Shown: one piece after another, positions 35,219 through 44,450 of the stretch | Layout: each line of letters starts with the position of its first letter | Numbering within the stretch: the first letter of the stretch is position 1 | NCBI RefSeq assembly: GCF_013304825.1 | Contig: NZ_JAAWUO010000008.1 | Location: 62,001 to 126,000 of the forward strand | Direction of reading: 5' to 3' | DNA from: Blautia schinkii | GTDB taxonomy: Bacteria > Bacillota > Clostridia > Lachnospirales > Lachnospiraceae | DNA: 64,000 nt | Made by a program: the position numbers and the translations under genes | Notes under the pieces: generated by a model | The model's input: only the letters and a program-made list of their open reading frames with translations | Told to the model about the DNA's origin: nothing | Databases searched by the model: none

Positions 35219-35340
35219 AAGCCCTCGGCGTTTGAGAGCGAAATACACCCATCGCACAAATCAAAGATTTGTACTCAGGATATTTCGCCCTGCCGGGAGC
35301 TATTGTAGCCGGAAACGGCAGTTAGTTCGTAAACGGATGC
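35219..35340 (+). other. Putative oriT of element B
   Basis: AGCGAAATACACCCATCGCAC (about 35237-35257) and TATTTCGCCCTGCCGGGAGC (35281-35300) recur nearly unchanged at 49462-49530 in element C, also just before the relaxase gene. The arms GCGAAATA/TATTTCGC form an inverted repeat around ATCAAAGATTTG-like DNA, and TTAGTTCGTAAAC follows in both. Nick site unknown. Confidence 0.6.
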
Positions 35341-35398
35341 CGATGCATCCACTCACAAATGATATGGCAGAATTTATTTTGCCGAAGACAAGGAGGAA

Positions 35399-36940
35399 GT
35401 GCCTATCGGAAGAAATTCATTTATTCAAATGACAAAATTAAGCAATGTAAAAGGCAGGATCACTTATATATCCAGTCACGCAAAACAGGAAAATCTTTAT
35501 GCAGTTTATGAAACCACAGAACGGAAATTTTGGAAGGAACTTGCAAAATGTAATCAGGAAGAATTTGTAAAAAGTGGGACAGAAGGAAAATGTATTGAGG
35601 CAAGAGAATTGATTATTGCTTTACCAGAGAGTTTTACGGAATATCAGCCGGATAGATTGCTACAACTTTTTACAAATCATTTTAAACAGAATTATGGAAC
35701 AGAGTGTATTGCTGCTTTGCACCACAATAAAAGAAAGACCAATTATCACATTCATTTGATATTTGCAGAACGGAAACTACTGGATGAACCAATCATTAAG
35801 ATTGCCAGCAGAAATATGTTTTATGATGAAAATGGAAAACATGTCCGAACCAAGAAAGAGATATTAGGAGAAGATGGCGAGATCCGAGAAGGCTGCAGTA
35901 TTGTGAAGAAAGGAGAAGTCTATGAGAAGAAGCTGTTTACAGCGAAAGAAGAACGCTTCAAGAGCAATTCGTTTCTGGATGAGGTAAAGCATTCCTATAC
36001 AGATTTAATCAATATTTATGTGCAGGACGAAAGTCAGAAGTTGCAGGTATTTGAGCGTGGCAGTGTTTATCTTGCAACAAAGAAAATTGGAAAAAATAAT
36101 CCGAAAGCACAGGAAATAGAAGCGGATAACCAAAAACGCCGGGAATGGAACAGAGCTGTTGATATGGCATTGATTAGTGGAGTGCCGGAACCGAAGATAA
36201 TGGAAGTGAAGCGGAAAGAAATCACGGAGCCAATCAGGGAATCCATTGCTCGGCGTGGAAACAGACCACGATTATTTTCCAGAGTTGTAACAGTGGCGGT
36301 CGAGGCATTGGAGTTTTTGATAGCAAGTGTGCTGTTTAAGAAGCCCAGGGAAGTGCCGGAGCAGACAAGTGTGGCACAGACAGAGCGAACGGAAGCCGAA
36401 CACCAAGAGCATATTGCTGAAAATAGTATGGCAGCAGTTAAAGTAACAAAAGATGAAAAGTCAGAACCGGAACAACCCAAAATGACAAGGCTTGCATCAA
36501 AATATTCAAAACTTTTTAAGGTGAATAAAGAACTAGAAGAACAAAATAGTGCAATTCAGAAGAAACAAAAACAGCTTTCTGCAAAAAAGAAAGAACTGTC
36601 AGAGGTAAAGGGATGGTTTAAAGGAAGAAAGAAAAAAGAATTGCAGAATGAAATTGATGAATTGAAAAGTCAGATTAGAGATATGAAAGATTATCTTCCA
36701 AGGATTGTGCAGAAAATCGGATATAGAAGTGTACAGGAATTTTTAAAAGATTTTAAGGCTTCTCAAATTGAGTATAGCCAGTATCGAACTGCAATAGAAA
36801 AATGGAAGAAAGAAACGGGCAAAGATCCAGTAGCACATGGTATTAGGGCGAAGCTGGCAGAAAAGAAACAGGAAATACAGAACGAACAGAAAAATAAACA
36901 GCATACCCGTAGTCAGAACAAAGATCGGGGAGTAAGATAG
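35399..36940 (+). CDS. MobA/MobL-family relaxase of element B
   Basis: A 513-residue DNA strand transferase. The N-terminal ~200 residues carry the relaxase fold: conserved opening GRNSFIQMTKLSNVKGRITY, ALPESF, and the metal-binding ALHHNKRKTNYHIHLIF (H108, H109, H117, H119). Residues ~370-480 are coiled coil. The start codon is a GTG only two bases after AGGAGG, an unusually short distance also seen in element C. It directly precedes TnpV. Confidence 0.88.
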   Translation: MPIGRNSFIQMTKLSNVKGRITYISSHAKQENLYAVYETTERKFWKELAKCNQEEFVKSGTEGKCIEARELIIALPESFTEYQPDRLLQLFTNHFKQNYGTECIAALHHNKRKTNYHIHLIFAERKLLDEPIIKIASRNMFYDENGKHVRTKKEILGEDGEIREGCSIVKKGEVYEKKLFTAKEERFKSNSFLDEVKHSYTDLINIYVQDESQKLQVFERGSVYLATKKIGKNNPKAQEIEADNQKRREWNRAVDMALISGVPEPKIMEVKRKEITEPIRESIARRGNRPRLFSRVVTVAVEALEFLIASVLFKKPREVPEQTSVAQTERTEAEHQEHIAENSMAAVKVTKDEKSEPEQPKMTRLASKYSKLFKVNKELEEQNSAIQKKQKQLSAKKKELSEVKGWFKGRKKKELQNEIDELKSQIRDMKDYLPRIVQKIGYRSVQEFLKDFKASQIEYSQYRTAIEKWKKETGKDPVAHGIRAKLAEKKQEIQNEQKNKQHTRSQNKDRGVR

Positions 36941-36950
36941 GAGGACAATC

Positions 36951-37328
36951 ATGGAGAAACACATTATGGGAGAAAATGGAATCAGTTATACTTTAGGAGA
37001 GGACGGTCTGTATTATCCAGACCTGTACCTCCCGGAAGAGACAGAGTATCCGATTGGAAAGTATGGAATGTTGAGAAAATCATACTTGAAAGAGCATCGG
37101 AAAGGATTATATCTGGAGTTGGTACTTTCTGGAAAGTTAAATGAGCATCTACATCAGGTTGACGAGGAGTGTAATCAGATGATGGACAGACTGATGGAGC
37201 AGATGAAAGAAAAGCAGGGAGTGACAGAAGAATTGAAGATGCAGAATCAGATGGCATGGGTTGGGAAAATGAATAATATCCGGGCTTGTGCGGAGGAGAT
37301 TGTAGTAAAAAAGATTGTCTATGCGTAG
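36951..37328 (+). CDS. tnpV: TnpV family protein (element B)
   Basis: A 125-residue TnpV relative (GISYTLGEDGLYYPDLYLPE, GMLRKSYLKEHRKGLYLELV, WVGKMNNIRACAEEIV). It has AGGAGGAC before the ATG and follows the relaxase by ten bases. It marks the end of the mobilization module; cargo begins after it. Confidence 0.8.
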   Translation: MEKHIMGENGISYTLGEDGLYYPDLYLPEETEYPIGKYGMLRKSYLKEHRKGLYLELVLSGKLNEHLHQVDEECNQMMDRLMEQMKEKQGVTEELKMQNQMAWVGKMNNIRACAEEIVVKKIVYA

Positions 37329-37417
37329 AGTGTAGGGCGGCTTTTTAGCTGCCCTTTATCATAAAAACACAGGAATGTAAAAATATCGAGAAAAGAACAT
37401 GAGTTCGATAAAAAGGC

Positions 37418-37446
37418 TTGCAATTATTCAGATAAATGAATATAAT
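37418..37446 (+). promoter_or_regulatory. Promoter of the element B defence operon
   Basis: TTGCAA (37418-37423), a 17-base spacer, and perfect TATAAT (37441-37446), about 22 bases before the first ATG. Confidence 0.78.
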
Positions 37447-37467
37447 GATGAGGAGAACTAACGGAGG

Positions 37468-37668
37468 ATGAATATGGATTACTTAACAACAATGGAGATG
37501 TCAAAAGAGTGGGGGATTTCTTCAAGGAGAATTGCTGTTCTTTGCGAACAAAATCGTATAAATGGAGTTATAAAAAAAGGAAAAACATGGCTTATTCCGC
37601 AAGATTCTATAAAGCCTGCAGATGCTAGAAAAAATAATCATGGTCAGCGAGGTGTATCAAAATGTTAA
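37468..37668 (+). CDS. Helix-turn-helix protein leading the methylase operon
   Basis: A 66-residue protein with a MerR/excisionase-like winged helix: LTTMEMSKEWGISSRRIAVL, CEQNRINGVIKKGKTWLIPQ. It overlaps the methyltransferase gene by 7 bases and lies just after the promoter, so it probably regulates the operon, as controller proteins of restriction systems do. Such small HTH proteins often accompany DNA methyltransferases in Firmicutes islands. Target not visible. Confidence 0.75.
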   Translation: MNMDYLTTMEMSKEWGISSRRIAVLCEQNRINGVIKKGKTWLIPQDSIKPADARKNNHGQRGVSKC

Positions 37669-40184
37669 AAAATAAAACATTGACATATATAAGCTTGTTT
37701 AGTTGTGCAGGTGTTGGTTGCTTTGGATTTAAAAAAGCAGGATTCGAATGTATAGCAACAAATGAATTGATTGAAAGAAGAATAAATGTTCAAAAGTTTA
37801 ATGATAAATGTAAATTCGATTCTGGATATATCTGTGACGATATAACGACAGAAGAAACAAAAAATAAGATTTTTGCAGAAATAAAAAAATGGGAAAAGAT
37901 GGGCAACGATAAAGTGGACGTTCTAATTGCAACTCCGCCTTGTCAGGGTATGTCAGTTGCTAACCATAAGAAAGCCGAAAATGAGATTATTAGAAATAGC
38001 TTAGTGGTAGAATCGGTACATTTGGTTCAAAAAATAAATCCTAGATTTTTTATTTTTGAAAATGTGGCTGCTTTTATGAAAACTGGATGTACAGCACCAG
38101 ATGGTTCGGTAAAGGCAATAGGCGATGTTATATATGAAGAATTAGGAGAAAAGTATATTATTGCTAGCAGAATATTGAATTTTAAAAATTATGGTTCCAA
38201 TTCATCTAGAACACGTACTGTTGTTATAGGTGTAAATAGAGAGATGGCAGAATATGTATCTCCAATAGAGTTGTATCCAGCGTATGTAGAAGAAAAAAGT
38301 CTTAGAAGTATTATCGGTAATATGCCGGAACTTGAATGGGGAGAGATTTGTTCAAGCGATTTTTACCATGCATTTAGAACATATCCAGAGAGAATGAGAT
38401 GTTGGATACATGATTTGAAAGAAGGCGAGTGCGCTTTTGATAATCAAGATGAACTGAAACGTCCACATAAAATAGTGGATGGTAAAATTGTACCTAATAT
38501 TCAGAAAAACGGCGATAAGTATACACGTCAATACTGGGATAAAGTTGCACCATGTATTCATACAAGAAATGATCAGCTGGCAAGTCAAAATACAGTTCAT
38601 CCGAAAGAAGATAGAGTATTTTCTGTTCGTGAACTTATGAAAATTATGACTATTCCAGATGAATTTAAATGGGTAAATTTTTCTCTGGAAGAATTAAATG
38701 CACTTCCAGAAAAAAATAAAAAAGCTTTGTTAAAAAAAGAAGAAATAAAGATAAGACAAAGTATTGGAGAAGCAGTTCCGACAAATGTATTTTTCCAAAT
38801 AGCGGAGAATATAAAAAATTTTATGGAACAAGAGCATTTTACAACTGCAATTATAAATAAAACGATAGAGAATTATAAGTTGGAAGATGCAGAGAATTTG
38901 ATTAAATTTATTCAGAATAATCCGCTCAATTTAGGAAATGCATCATTAGCAAGGATTGCTGAATTAACAAATTCAAAAAGGGAAAATAATGCTGCATATT
39001 ATACGAACAAGTTTATTTTGAATGAAATATTTAAGGAGTTGCCATCTATAGAGAAAGATGTGATAACTATTTTGGAACCATCCGTAGGAATAGGGAATTT
39101 CTTGCCTTTTATTTTCAAAAAATATGAGGAAACCAAAGAAGTAAATATTGATGTGGTAGATATTGATGGTCGTAACCTGGAAATATTAAGACTATTGTTA
39201 GCTAAGCAAAAGATACCATCTAATATGAAATTGAATTTTATTCAAGCAGACACATTGTTGTATGATTTTAACAAGCATTATGATTTAGTTATTGGAAACC
39301 CTCCATTTTCAAAGCTGAAATCAAAAGATGCCGCAAAGTATCTGAAAAACAACATCAATAAAGAAACAACTAATACATTTGAGTTCTTTCTAGAAAAGGC
39401 AATGACACTATCAGATTATGTTGTTATGATAACGCCAAAAGCGGTATTAAATACCCCGGAATTCAGAAAAACTCGTGACCTGCTTGCAACTAAAAAAATT
39501 GATTGTATACAGGACTATGGGGAAAATGGTTTCAAGGGAGTGCTGGTAGAAACAATTTGCCTATTTGTTGGTACAAACGAAAAGCCAAATGAAACTAAAG
39601 TGGAATCATTGACTTTGAAGAAAACCGTGGTTCAAAAGCAGAAGTATATTACAGATAAGGAATATCCATACTGGATTATTTATAGAAATGATTTTTTTGA
39701 TGGTATTTCTCAAAGACTTGATTTTGATAAGTTTACGGTATTCAGAGATAGACAGATTACCAATTCCAATACAACTCAGGATAAAGGCAAAGATTGTTTA
39801 AGAGTTATTAAATCAAGAAATATAAGTGATGATGGAAAGGAAATAATTGATATTCCGGGATATGACTCTTATATAAAGAAAGACACTGTAGAAAATTTGA
39901 GTGCTTATAAATTTGTGGGAAATCAGAATGTTTATTTAACTCCGAATATGACATATAAACCAAGGGTAATGCGTAATACTGGAAATGTAGTAGTAAATGG
40001 TTCGGTTGCAGTATTGATTCCTAAAGAAAAGATGGCATTATCAGAAAGACAAATGGAATATTTCTCTTCTGCAGAATATAGAAAGTTTTATCAAATCGCA
40101 AGAAACTATCAAACACGTTCATTAAACGTGGATGCAACAAGTGTATTTTTTTATGGGGTACTAAAGGAGTGTTGTAATGGATAA
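37662..40184 (+). CDS. Fused cytosine-C5 and adenine-N6-type DNA methyltransferase
   Basis: An 840-residue protein with two catalytic halves. Residues 1-~385 are an m5C methyltransferase: motif I FSCAGVGCFGF (13-23), motif IV PPCQG (92-96, catalytic Cys), ENV (133-135), RTRTVVIG (183-190), and IGEAVPTNV near 368-376. Residues ~440-840 are an amino-methyltransferase with target recognition region: YTNKFILNEIF, SAM motif EPSVGIGNF (472-480), catalytic NPPF (546-549). A linker lies at ~385-440. Fusing both chemistries in one chain is unusual; it would methylate host DNA in two ways and protect against the nucleases that follow. Overlaps both neighbours. Confidence 0.9.
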   Translation: MLKNKTLTYISLFSCAGVGCFGFKKAGFECIATNELIERRINVQKFNDKCKFDSGYICDDITTEETKNKIFAEIKKWEKMGNDKVDVLIATPPCQGMSVANHKKAENEIIRNSLVVESVHLVQKINPRFFIFENVAAFMKTGCTAPDGSVKAIGDVIYEELGEKYIIASRILNFKNYGSNSSRTRTVVIGVNREMAEYVSPIELYPAYVEEKSLRSIIGNMPELEWGEICSSDFYHAFRTYPERMRCWIHDLKEGECAFDNQDELKRPHKIVDGKIVPNIQKNGDKYTRQYWDKVAPCIHTRNDQLASQNTVHPKEDRVFSVRELMKIMTIPDEFKWVNFSLEELNALPEKNKKALLKKEEIKIRQSIGEAVPTNVFFQIAENIKNFMEQEHFTTAIINKTIENYKLEDAENLIKFIQNNPLNLGNASLARIAELTNSKRENNAAYYTNKFILNEIFKELPSIEKDVITILEPSVGIGNFLPFIFKKYEETKEVNIDVVDIDGRNLEILRLLLAKQKIPSNMKLNFIQADTLLYDFNKHYDLVIGNPPFSKLKSKDAAKYLKNNINKETTNTFEFFLEKAMTLSDYVVMITPKAVLNTPEFRKTRDLLATKKIDCIQDYGENGFKGVLVETICLFVGTNEKPNETKVESLTLKKTVVQKQKYITDKEYPYWIIYRNDFFDGISQRLDFDKFTVFRDRQITNSNTTQDKGKDCLRVIKSRNISDDGKEIIDIPGYDSYIKKDTVENLSAYKFVGNQNVYLTPNMTYKPRVMRNTGNVVVNGSVAVLIPKEKMALSERQMEYFSSAEYRKFYQIARNYQTRSLNVDATSVFFYGVLKECCNG

Positions 40185-41394
40185 TACAACAATACAAAAA
40201 TTTTTAGATGAACATGATTATGATATCAGGAAAACACATAATGGGCGTTGGATAGATCAAAAATGTACAATGGATGTAGTATGCCTGGTATCTGATTGTA
40301 TTGTGGAATATACCAGTAATAGAGAGGATAAAAGATTTACAGTAAATGATATCTGGTATAGTGATTATACGGTGGAAAATGTTCAACAAATTTTTAGCAA
40401 ACCAAATCCTACTCAGAAAGCATCAAATGAATATGATAAGTATTTTGGACAGCCAATAAAGTTACTGGATGCGGCAGGCGTAATTCACGGTGAAAAAAGT
40501 GGAAGAGGATACACGTATTCTATCGTGAATCAAGAATTGTTAGAGTATATAAGCTTCAGAGAAAGAAATAGTTTTAACTTCTTGTGTTTATATATTGAAA
40601 AAGTTCTTAAGGATAGTGGACTTTATAGAATATTTGAATACTTTTTCAGGTTACAAGATAAAAACAGTTTTAGAGAATTAAAAGATGCATATACGCAATT
40701 TACAATCAATTATACGCCGATAAATGGAGCAACAGAATGTGGTAGAATTTTTACTAAAGTGTTGAATCCATTAGCTTGTAAATATCGGAAATGCGGAACG
40801 GAAAGAGGTCACATATCAAAAGATATTATTACTCAAGATATGATTATGTATAATCAGAGAAATTGGAGAGATATTTTATCTGAGAAACCGAAAGATATGA
40901 CGAGAATTGAGTATGAGATAACATTGCCGAAGCCTAGTGAAGACTGCATGACAACGTATCGTATTAATCGAGCTAAAAAGAATTTGCGTAGATTTAATGA
41001 TCAGTATCGAAATGGAAAGACGGAAGTTTATGATGAAAGGCATATCAAGGATCCAGCTACACAGATGCATCATATATTTCCGGCAAGTGATTATCCTGCA
41101 ATTGCAGACTATTTGGAGAACTTGATTGCCTTGACACCTACACAACATTATACATATGCTCATCCGAACAATAATACCCAATATATTGATAGAGCGTATC
41201 AATATGTGTGTTTGATCTCTAAGACAGGTACTATTAGAGATAATTTGCTAGGGAAAAATAAAGCTCCTATTATATATGATTTTTATTTGTATCAGACAGT
41301 ACTGAATACGGGGTTAGGAACAGAGGAATTTTATGAAATTCAAGAACTGGATTTTGATGGGTTGTTAAATTGTATTGAGAAGTATTATGTTTAA
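40177..41394 (+). CDS. HNH-type restriction endonuclease (putative)
   Basis: A 405-residue protein overlapping the methyltransferase gene by 8 bases. A winged-helix-like N-terminal half (residues ~90-125: GQPIKLLDAAGVIHGEKSGR) is followed by a C-terminal HNH nuclease motif with MHHIFP (H298, H299), ENLIALT (N315) and QHYTYAHP (H324). This layout suits the cleaving partner of the adjacent methylase in a type II-like system. The recognition sequence cannot be deduced. Confidence 0.75.
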   Translation: MDNTTIQKFLDEHDYDIRKTHNGRWIDQKCTMDVVCLVSDCIVEYTSNREDKRFTVNDIWYSDYTVENVQQIFSKPNPTQKASNEYDKYFGQPIKLLDAAGVIHGEKSGRGYTYSIVNQELLEYISFRERNSFNFLCLYIEKVLKDSGLYRIFEYFFRLQDKNSFRELKDAYTQFTINYTPINGATECGRIFTKVLNPLACKYRKCGTERGHISKDIITQDMIMYNQRNWRDILSEKPKDMTRIEYEITLPKPSEDCMTTYRINRAKKNLRRFNDQYRNGKTEVYDERHIKDPATQMHHIFPASDYPAIADYLENLIALTPTQHYTYAHPNNNTQYIDRAYQYVCLISKTGTIRDNLLGKNKAPIIYDFYLYQTVLNTGLGTEEFYEIQELDFDGLLNCIEKYYV

Positions 41395-41410
41395 ATAAGG
41401 AGAAAGTTAG

Positions 41411-41785
41411 TTGAAGAGAAAAGAATTTAAAGAAAAATTATTTGATGCGTTAAAAAGTGATGTCGACAATATGTCGTATGATGAGAAAATGATTCTAGTG
41501 AATAATTTGTTGATTGATTTTGAAAAAGAGAACGAATATTTGCGGGACACGTCAAATAAGGGGCAGAAATGGAAAGATGAAGAATTAAAAATAATATTAT
41601 CAGATGCACCGTCTAAAGCTAACTGTATAAAGTATGCAAGATTATTTAAAAGAGGATATGGAAGTATCGAACAGATATATAGATGGTCAACAACTTCTCC
41701 GATAGAAATGTCAGATGAACGTAAAGAGGATAGTTTTATTTGTCAAATTAAAAAGGTAGCAAAAGAACTTGGACTTAGAGGATAA
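41411..41785 (+). CDS. Small operon protein with a helical SANT-like segment
   Basis: A 124-residue protein starting with TTG after AAGGAGAAAG. The C-terminal half, GQKWKDEELKIILSDAPSKA followed by NCIKYARLFKRGYGSIEQIY and RW, resembles the W-x-x-E-E-L helical DNA-binding segment found attached to HNH nucleases. It may be a DNA-targeting accessory. Function is not established; it lies within the operon 17 bases after the REase. Confidence 0.6.
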   Translation: MKRKEFKEKLFDALKSDVDNMSYDEKMILVNNLLIDFEKENEYLRDTSNKGQKWKDEELKIILSDAPSKANCIKYARLFKRGYGSIEQIYRWSTTSPIEMSDERKEDSFICQIKKVAKELGLRG

Positions 41786-41795
41786 GGGGAATTTC

Positions 41796-42599
41796 ATGGA
41801 ATTAAACTGGGGGAATATTTTACATTTTAACAGTGAAAAAGACTATTATGAAGTATTAGGATTTTTATCAAAAGAAGAGGAACTTATAAGAGTATATACT
41901 GAAAATAATGATAAAGCAGGAGCATGGTCCAGTCAAGGAAGAATGTCGCTACGTAATGTGAGCATAGATTCTTTGCCGGAGGCGTTAAAGAATGCGTTTG
42001 AAACGAGCGTTGATGGAAGAATCAGTGTGACACATTATGTGAAAAATCTTAAAGAGAATCATAATTTTTCGAGAGAAATAGATCCGACAGGCAGTGATTT
42101 TACGAAAAGATTGTACAAAGAATCTTTGGAGAAAGTTTTAGAAACGGTTCCAGAAGAATATGAAAATGATTTTTATCGGGGATATCACTGGAATTGCGAG
42201 ATTATAGAAAGAATTAGAAATGCATCTAAACATGAAATCAATTGGGATGAAGAAACCGTTCAAGAAGAGACAGCAGGAACTACTGAGGGAAAGAGAACTG
42301 TCTATTATACTACAAAATATGAGCGTAGCTCTAAGAATAGAGAGGCAGCAATACGAATTCATGGAACGAAATGCATGATTTGTGGATTTGATTTTGGACA
42401 AAAATATGGTGAGTTGGGAAAAGGTTATATTGAAGTCCATCATATAAAACCTTTAGCAACATTAGAGCAAGAAGTAGTTATAAATCCGGAGACAGATTTA
42501 ATATGCGTATGTGCAAATTGTCATAGAATGTTGCATAGATTTAAAAATTATATTGTTACAGTAGAAGAATTGAAGTATATTGTAGATGATAATAAATGA
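41796..42599 (+). CDS. McrA-like HNH endonuclease with novel N-terminal domain
   Basis: A 267-residue protein. The C-terminal domain is a zinc-supported HNH nuclease: CMIC (C193, C196), EVHHIKPL (H215, H216), CANCHRMLH (C239, C242). This resembles McrA-type enzymes that cut modified DNA. Residues 1-~85 (NILHFNSEKDYYEVLGFL, AGAWSSQGRM, SVDGRISV) match the plan of the next gene product. AAGGGGAATTTC decides ATG 41796. A modification-dependent role next to a methylase with two chemistries is notable. Confidence 0.8.
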   Translation: MELNWGNILHFNSEKDYYEVLGFLSKEEELIRVYTENNDKAGAWSSQGRMSLRNVSIDSLPEALKNAFETSVDGRISVTHYVKNLKENHNFSREIDPTGSDFTKRLYKESLEKVLETVPEEYENDFYRGYHWNCEIIERIRNASKHEINWDEETVQEETAGTTEGKRTVYYTTKYERSSKNREAAIRIHGTKCMICGFDFGQKYGELGKGYIEVHHIKPLATLEQEVVINPETDLICVCANCHRMLHRFKNYIVTVEELKYIVDDNK

Positions 42600-42628
42600 T
42601 TATTGCTTTGCAAGGAAAGAGGGATATA

Positions 42629-42925
42629 ATGGGGAAATTGGTTTTTGGAAAAAACGGACAGGTTCATTTTAATAACGAAAATGAAAAACAAGAAGCGATA
42701 GAATATCTGTTAACATCTGATAATGTTGATTTCGATGTCCATGAGGATAATCAAGAGCAAGGGGCTTGGGGACCAGAAGAAAGAATTCATTTCAAAAGTG
42801 AAGATGGTGTACCAGATTGTTTAAAACGTTTGATGACGGCGGGAAGACCAGGACTTTATGGAAGAATTAATTGCAAAGAATTTTGTGAAGAATTACGCAA
42901 AGAGGCAAAAAGAAGAGAACAATAA
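42629..42925 (+). CDS. 98-residue paralogue of the HNH N-terminal domain
   Basis: A small acidic protein: GQVHFNNENEKQEAIEYLLT, EQGAWGPEERIHFKSEDGVP, LYGRINCKEFCEEL. Its plan follows residues 1-85 of the preceding HNH protein (HF-NxE, GAW-x3-R, vP-x-xLK, GRI). AGAGGG before ATG 42629 is used rather than an upstream ATG at 42596. It could be an inhibitor, partner or sensor of the nuclease. No family is known to me. Confidence 0.68.
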   Translation: MGKLVFGKNGQVHFNNENEKQEAIEYLLTSDNVDFDVHEDNQEQGAWGPEERIHFKSEDGVPDCLKRLMTAGRPGLYGRINCKEFCEELRKEAKRREQ

Positions 42926-42950
42926 GTAGAGTTAAAAAAGTGATAAATGA

Positions 42951-43751
42951 GTGAAAAAATTGCGAGTATGTTTTTGGAATACCAATAAAAATGAAAATAT
43001 AAATGAGTATATTTCTGATATAATAGTAGAACAAGAAATAGATATTTTGGCGTTAGCTGAATATGAATCAGATATTGAAGAGCTTAAGAAAATGCTGGCA
43101 TTATATAATATTGTTATAGAACAGGCTATAACAATTGGATGCGACAGAATTACTATCCTAAAAAGAAAAGCAAATATACAACCGGCATTTCAAAATAAAT
43201 ATTGCTCTATGCAGATTATCGATAATATGTACCTTTTAGTATGCTTACATTTGCCTAGTAAATTGTATGCGGATGTGCTTAAGAGAGGAATCGCAATTGC
43301 CCGTATTGTTGAGGAAATACAAATACAGGAAGAAAAATTGGGCATTGAGAAGACGATTATAGTTGGTGATATTAATGAGAATCCATATGAAACGGGGTGT
43401 TTAGGAGCAAGTGGTTTTCATGGAATACCGGTATATAAAGATACAATGAAAAAATATCGTGTAATAATGGATGAGAGTTTTAAAATGTTCTATAATCCTA
43501 TGTGGAATTTACTTGGTGATTTCTCGTTTCCACCAGGAACATATTATTATTCAGGCAATGAGGTGGAAAATTCTTTTTGGAATGTGTATGATCAGGTAAT
43601 GATTCGTCCTTGTTTAAGAGGACAATTTGTAGATGATGAATTGAAAATATTATGTGAAACCAAAAAGAGAAAATTGATTGATGCAAACAATCATCCAGAT
43701 AAAAAGATTAGTGATCATTTGCCAATAGTATTTGAAATTATGGAGGACTAA
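42951..43751 (+). CDS. Endonuclease/exonuclease/phosphatase (EEP) fold protein
   Basis: A 266-residue protein with a GTG start. The EEP fold signs are RVCFWNTNKNENINEYISDI (first strand with the metal-binding Asn), DILALAEYES (Glu), IIVGDINENPYE (D-x-N), and ISDHLPIVFEI (Ser-Asp-His), a full DNase I-like active site. It would hydrolyse phosphodiesters in DNA, RNA or small signalling molecules. It lies 25 bases after the small protein and 1 base before the last operon gene. Confidence 0.8.
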   Translation: MKKLRVCFWNTNKNENINEYISDIIVEQEIDILALAEYESDIEELKKMLALYNIVIEQAITIGCDRITILKRKANIQPAFQNKYCSMQIIDNMYLLVCLHLPSKLYADVLKRGIAIARIVEEIQIQEEKLGIEKTIIVGDINENPYETGCLGASGFHGIPVYKDTMKKYRVIMDESFKMFYNPMWNLLGDFSFPPGTYYYSGNEVENSFWNVYDQVMIRPCLRGQFVDDELKILCETKKRKLIDANNHPDKKISDHLPIVFEIMED

Positions 43752-43752
43752 A

Positions 43753-44304
43753 ATGGGGTACAATTTGAAAACAGATTACAATTTTAGTGCAGTTGACTCA
43801 GTTATGCCAGATATAGTTATGAGTGACATATGTAATGAGTTGGAAAAAATTACGAAAGGTTTTGTTGTTGCAAATGTTCGTAAATATGATGGAAAAATAG
43901 AATCGTATGATACAATGGGAGCAATGGCAGCATTAGCCGCATCGTTGCAGACATCTATGCGTGTAGATATTCAAGACAAACTAGGTGTAATTGAGGAAAC
44001 TAGTTTTAAGTATGAGATGTATTTGACTGCAAATCAAATAGAAAATTATAAATATAGAGTTATGTTTGTTGGTTATGGAATAGCGGGATATCCAGTAAAA
44101 GTTGTATTGGAACAAGACATTGCTGATGAATTAAATAATAAGGAGGATTCAGGATATATTTATACAATAGATTCTAAAACTGAATTTGAAGAACTGTTGG
44201 TTAGTGTATTTAATAGTAAGACCATGCAAAAAATAATTCAAAATCTTATAACAGCCTCGAATAGAAAATTATTGGAGCAAAAAGAGGCAAAAGAGGATTG
44301 CTAA
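43753..44304 (+). CDS. Last gene of the defence operon, unknown function
   Basis: A 183-residue protein starting MGYNLKTDYNFSAVDSVMPD, with TMGAMAALAASLQTSMRVDI in the middle and a mixed beta/alpha end. GGAGG overlapping the EEP stop precedes ATG 43753. I recognise no family. Its coupling to the EEP gene (1-base gap) suggests the two work as a pair. Confidence 0.65.
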   Translation: MGYNLKTDYNFSAVDSVMPDIVMSDICNELEKITKGFVVANVRKYDGKIESYDTMGAMAALAASLQTSMRVDIQDKLGVIEETSFKYEMYLTANQIENYKYRVMFVGYGIAGYPVKVVLEQDIADELNNKEDSGYIYTIDSKTEFEELLVSVFNSKTMQKIIQNLITASNRKLLEQKEAKEDC

Positions 44305-44330
44305 ATTACATGAATTTGTTATAATGAAGT

Positions 44331-44348
44331 GGCAACAAATTGGCAACA
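44331..44348 (+). repeat. Right arm-type tandem repeat of element B
   Basis: GGCAACAAATTGGCAACA, the same unit and 11-bp spacing as 30709-30726 at the left end. Confidence 0.7.
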
Positions 44349-44412
44349 GAAAATCAGCGAGCCAAAATAATATACGCAACTGAAATAAAATAATGGCAAA
44401 AAAGATACAAAA

Positions 44413-44432
44413 CTTAAATAAATATGTTTAAG
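44413..44432. promoter_or_regulatory. Right-end palindrome of element B
   Basis: CTTAAATAAATATGTTTAAG resembles the operator before xis (CTTAAACAAATTACGTTAAG). It lies about 20 bases before the att core. Confidence 0.55.
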
Positions 44433-44450
44433 AATATCTTTGGACTTGCC

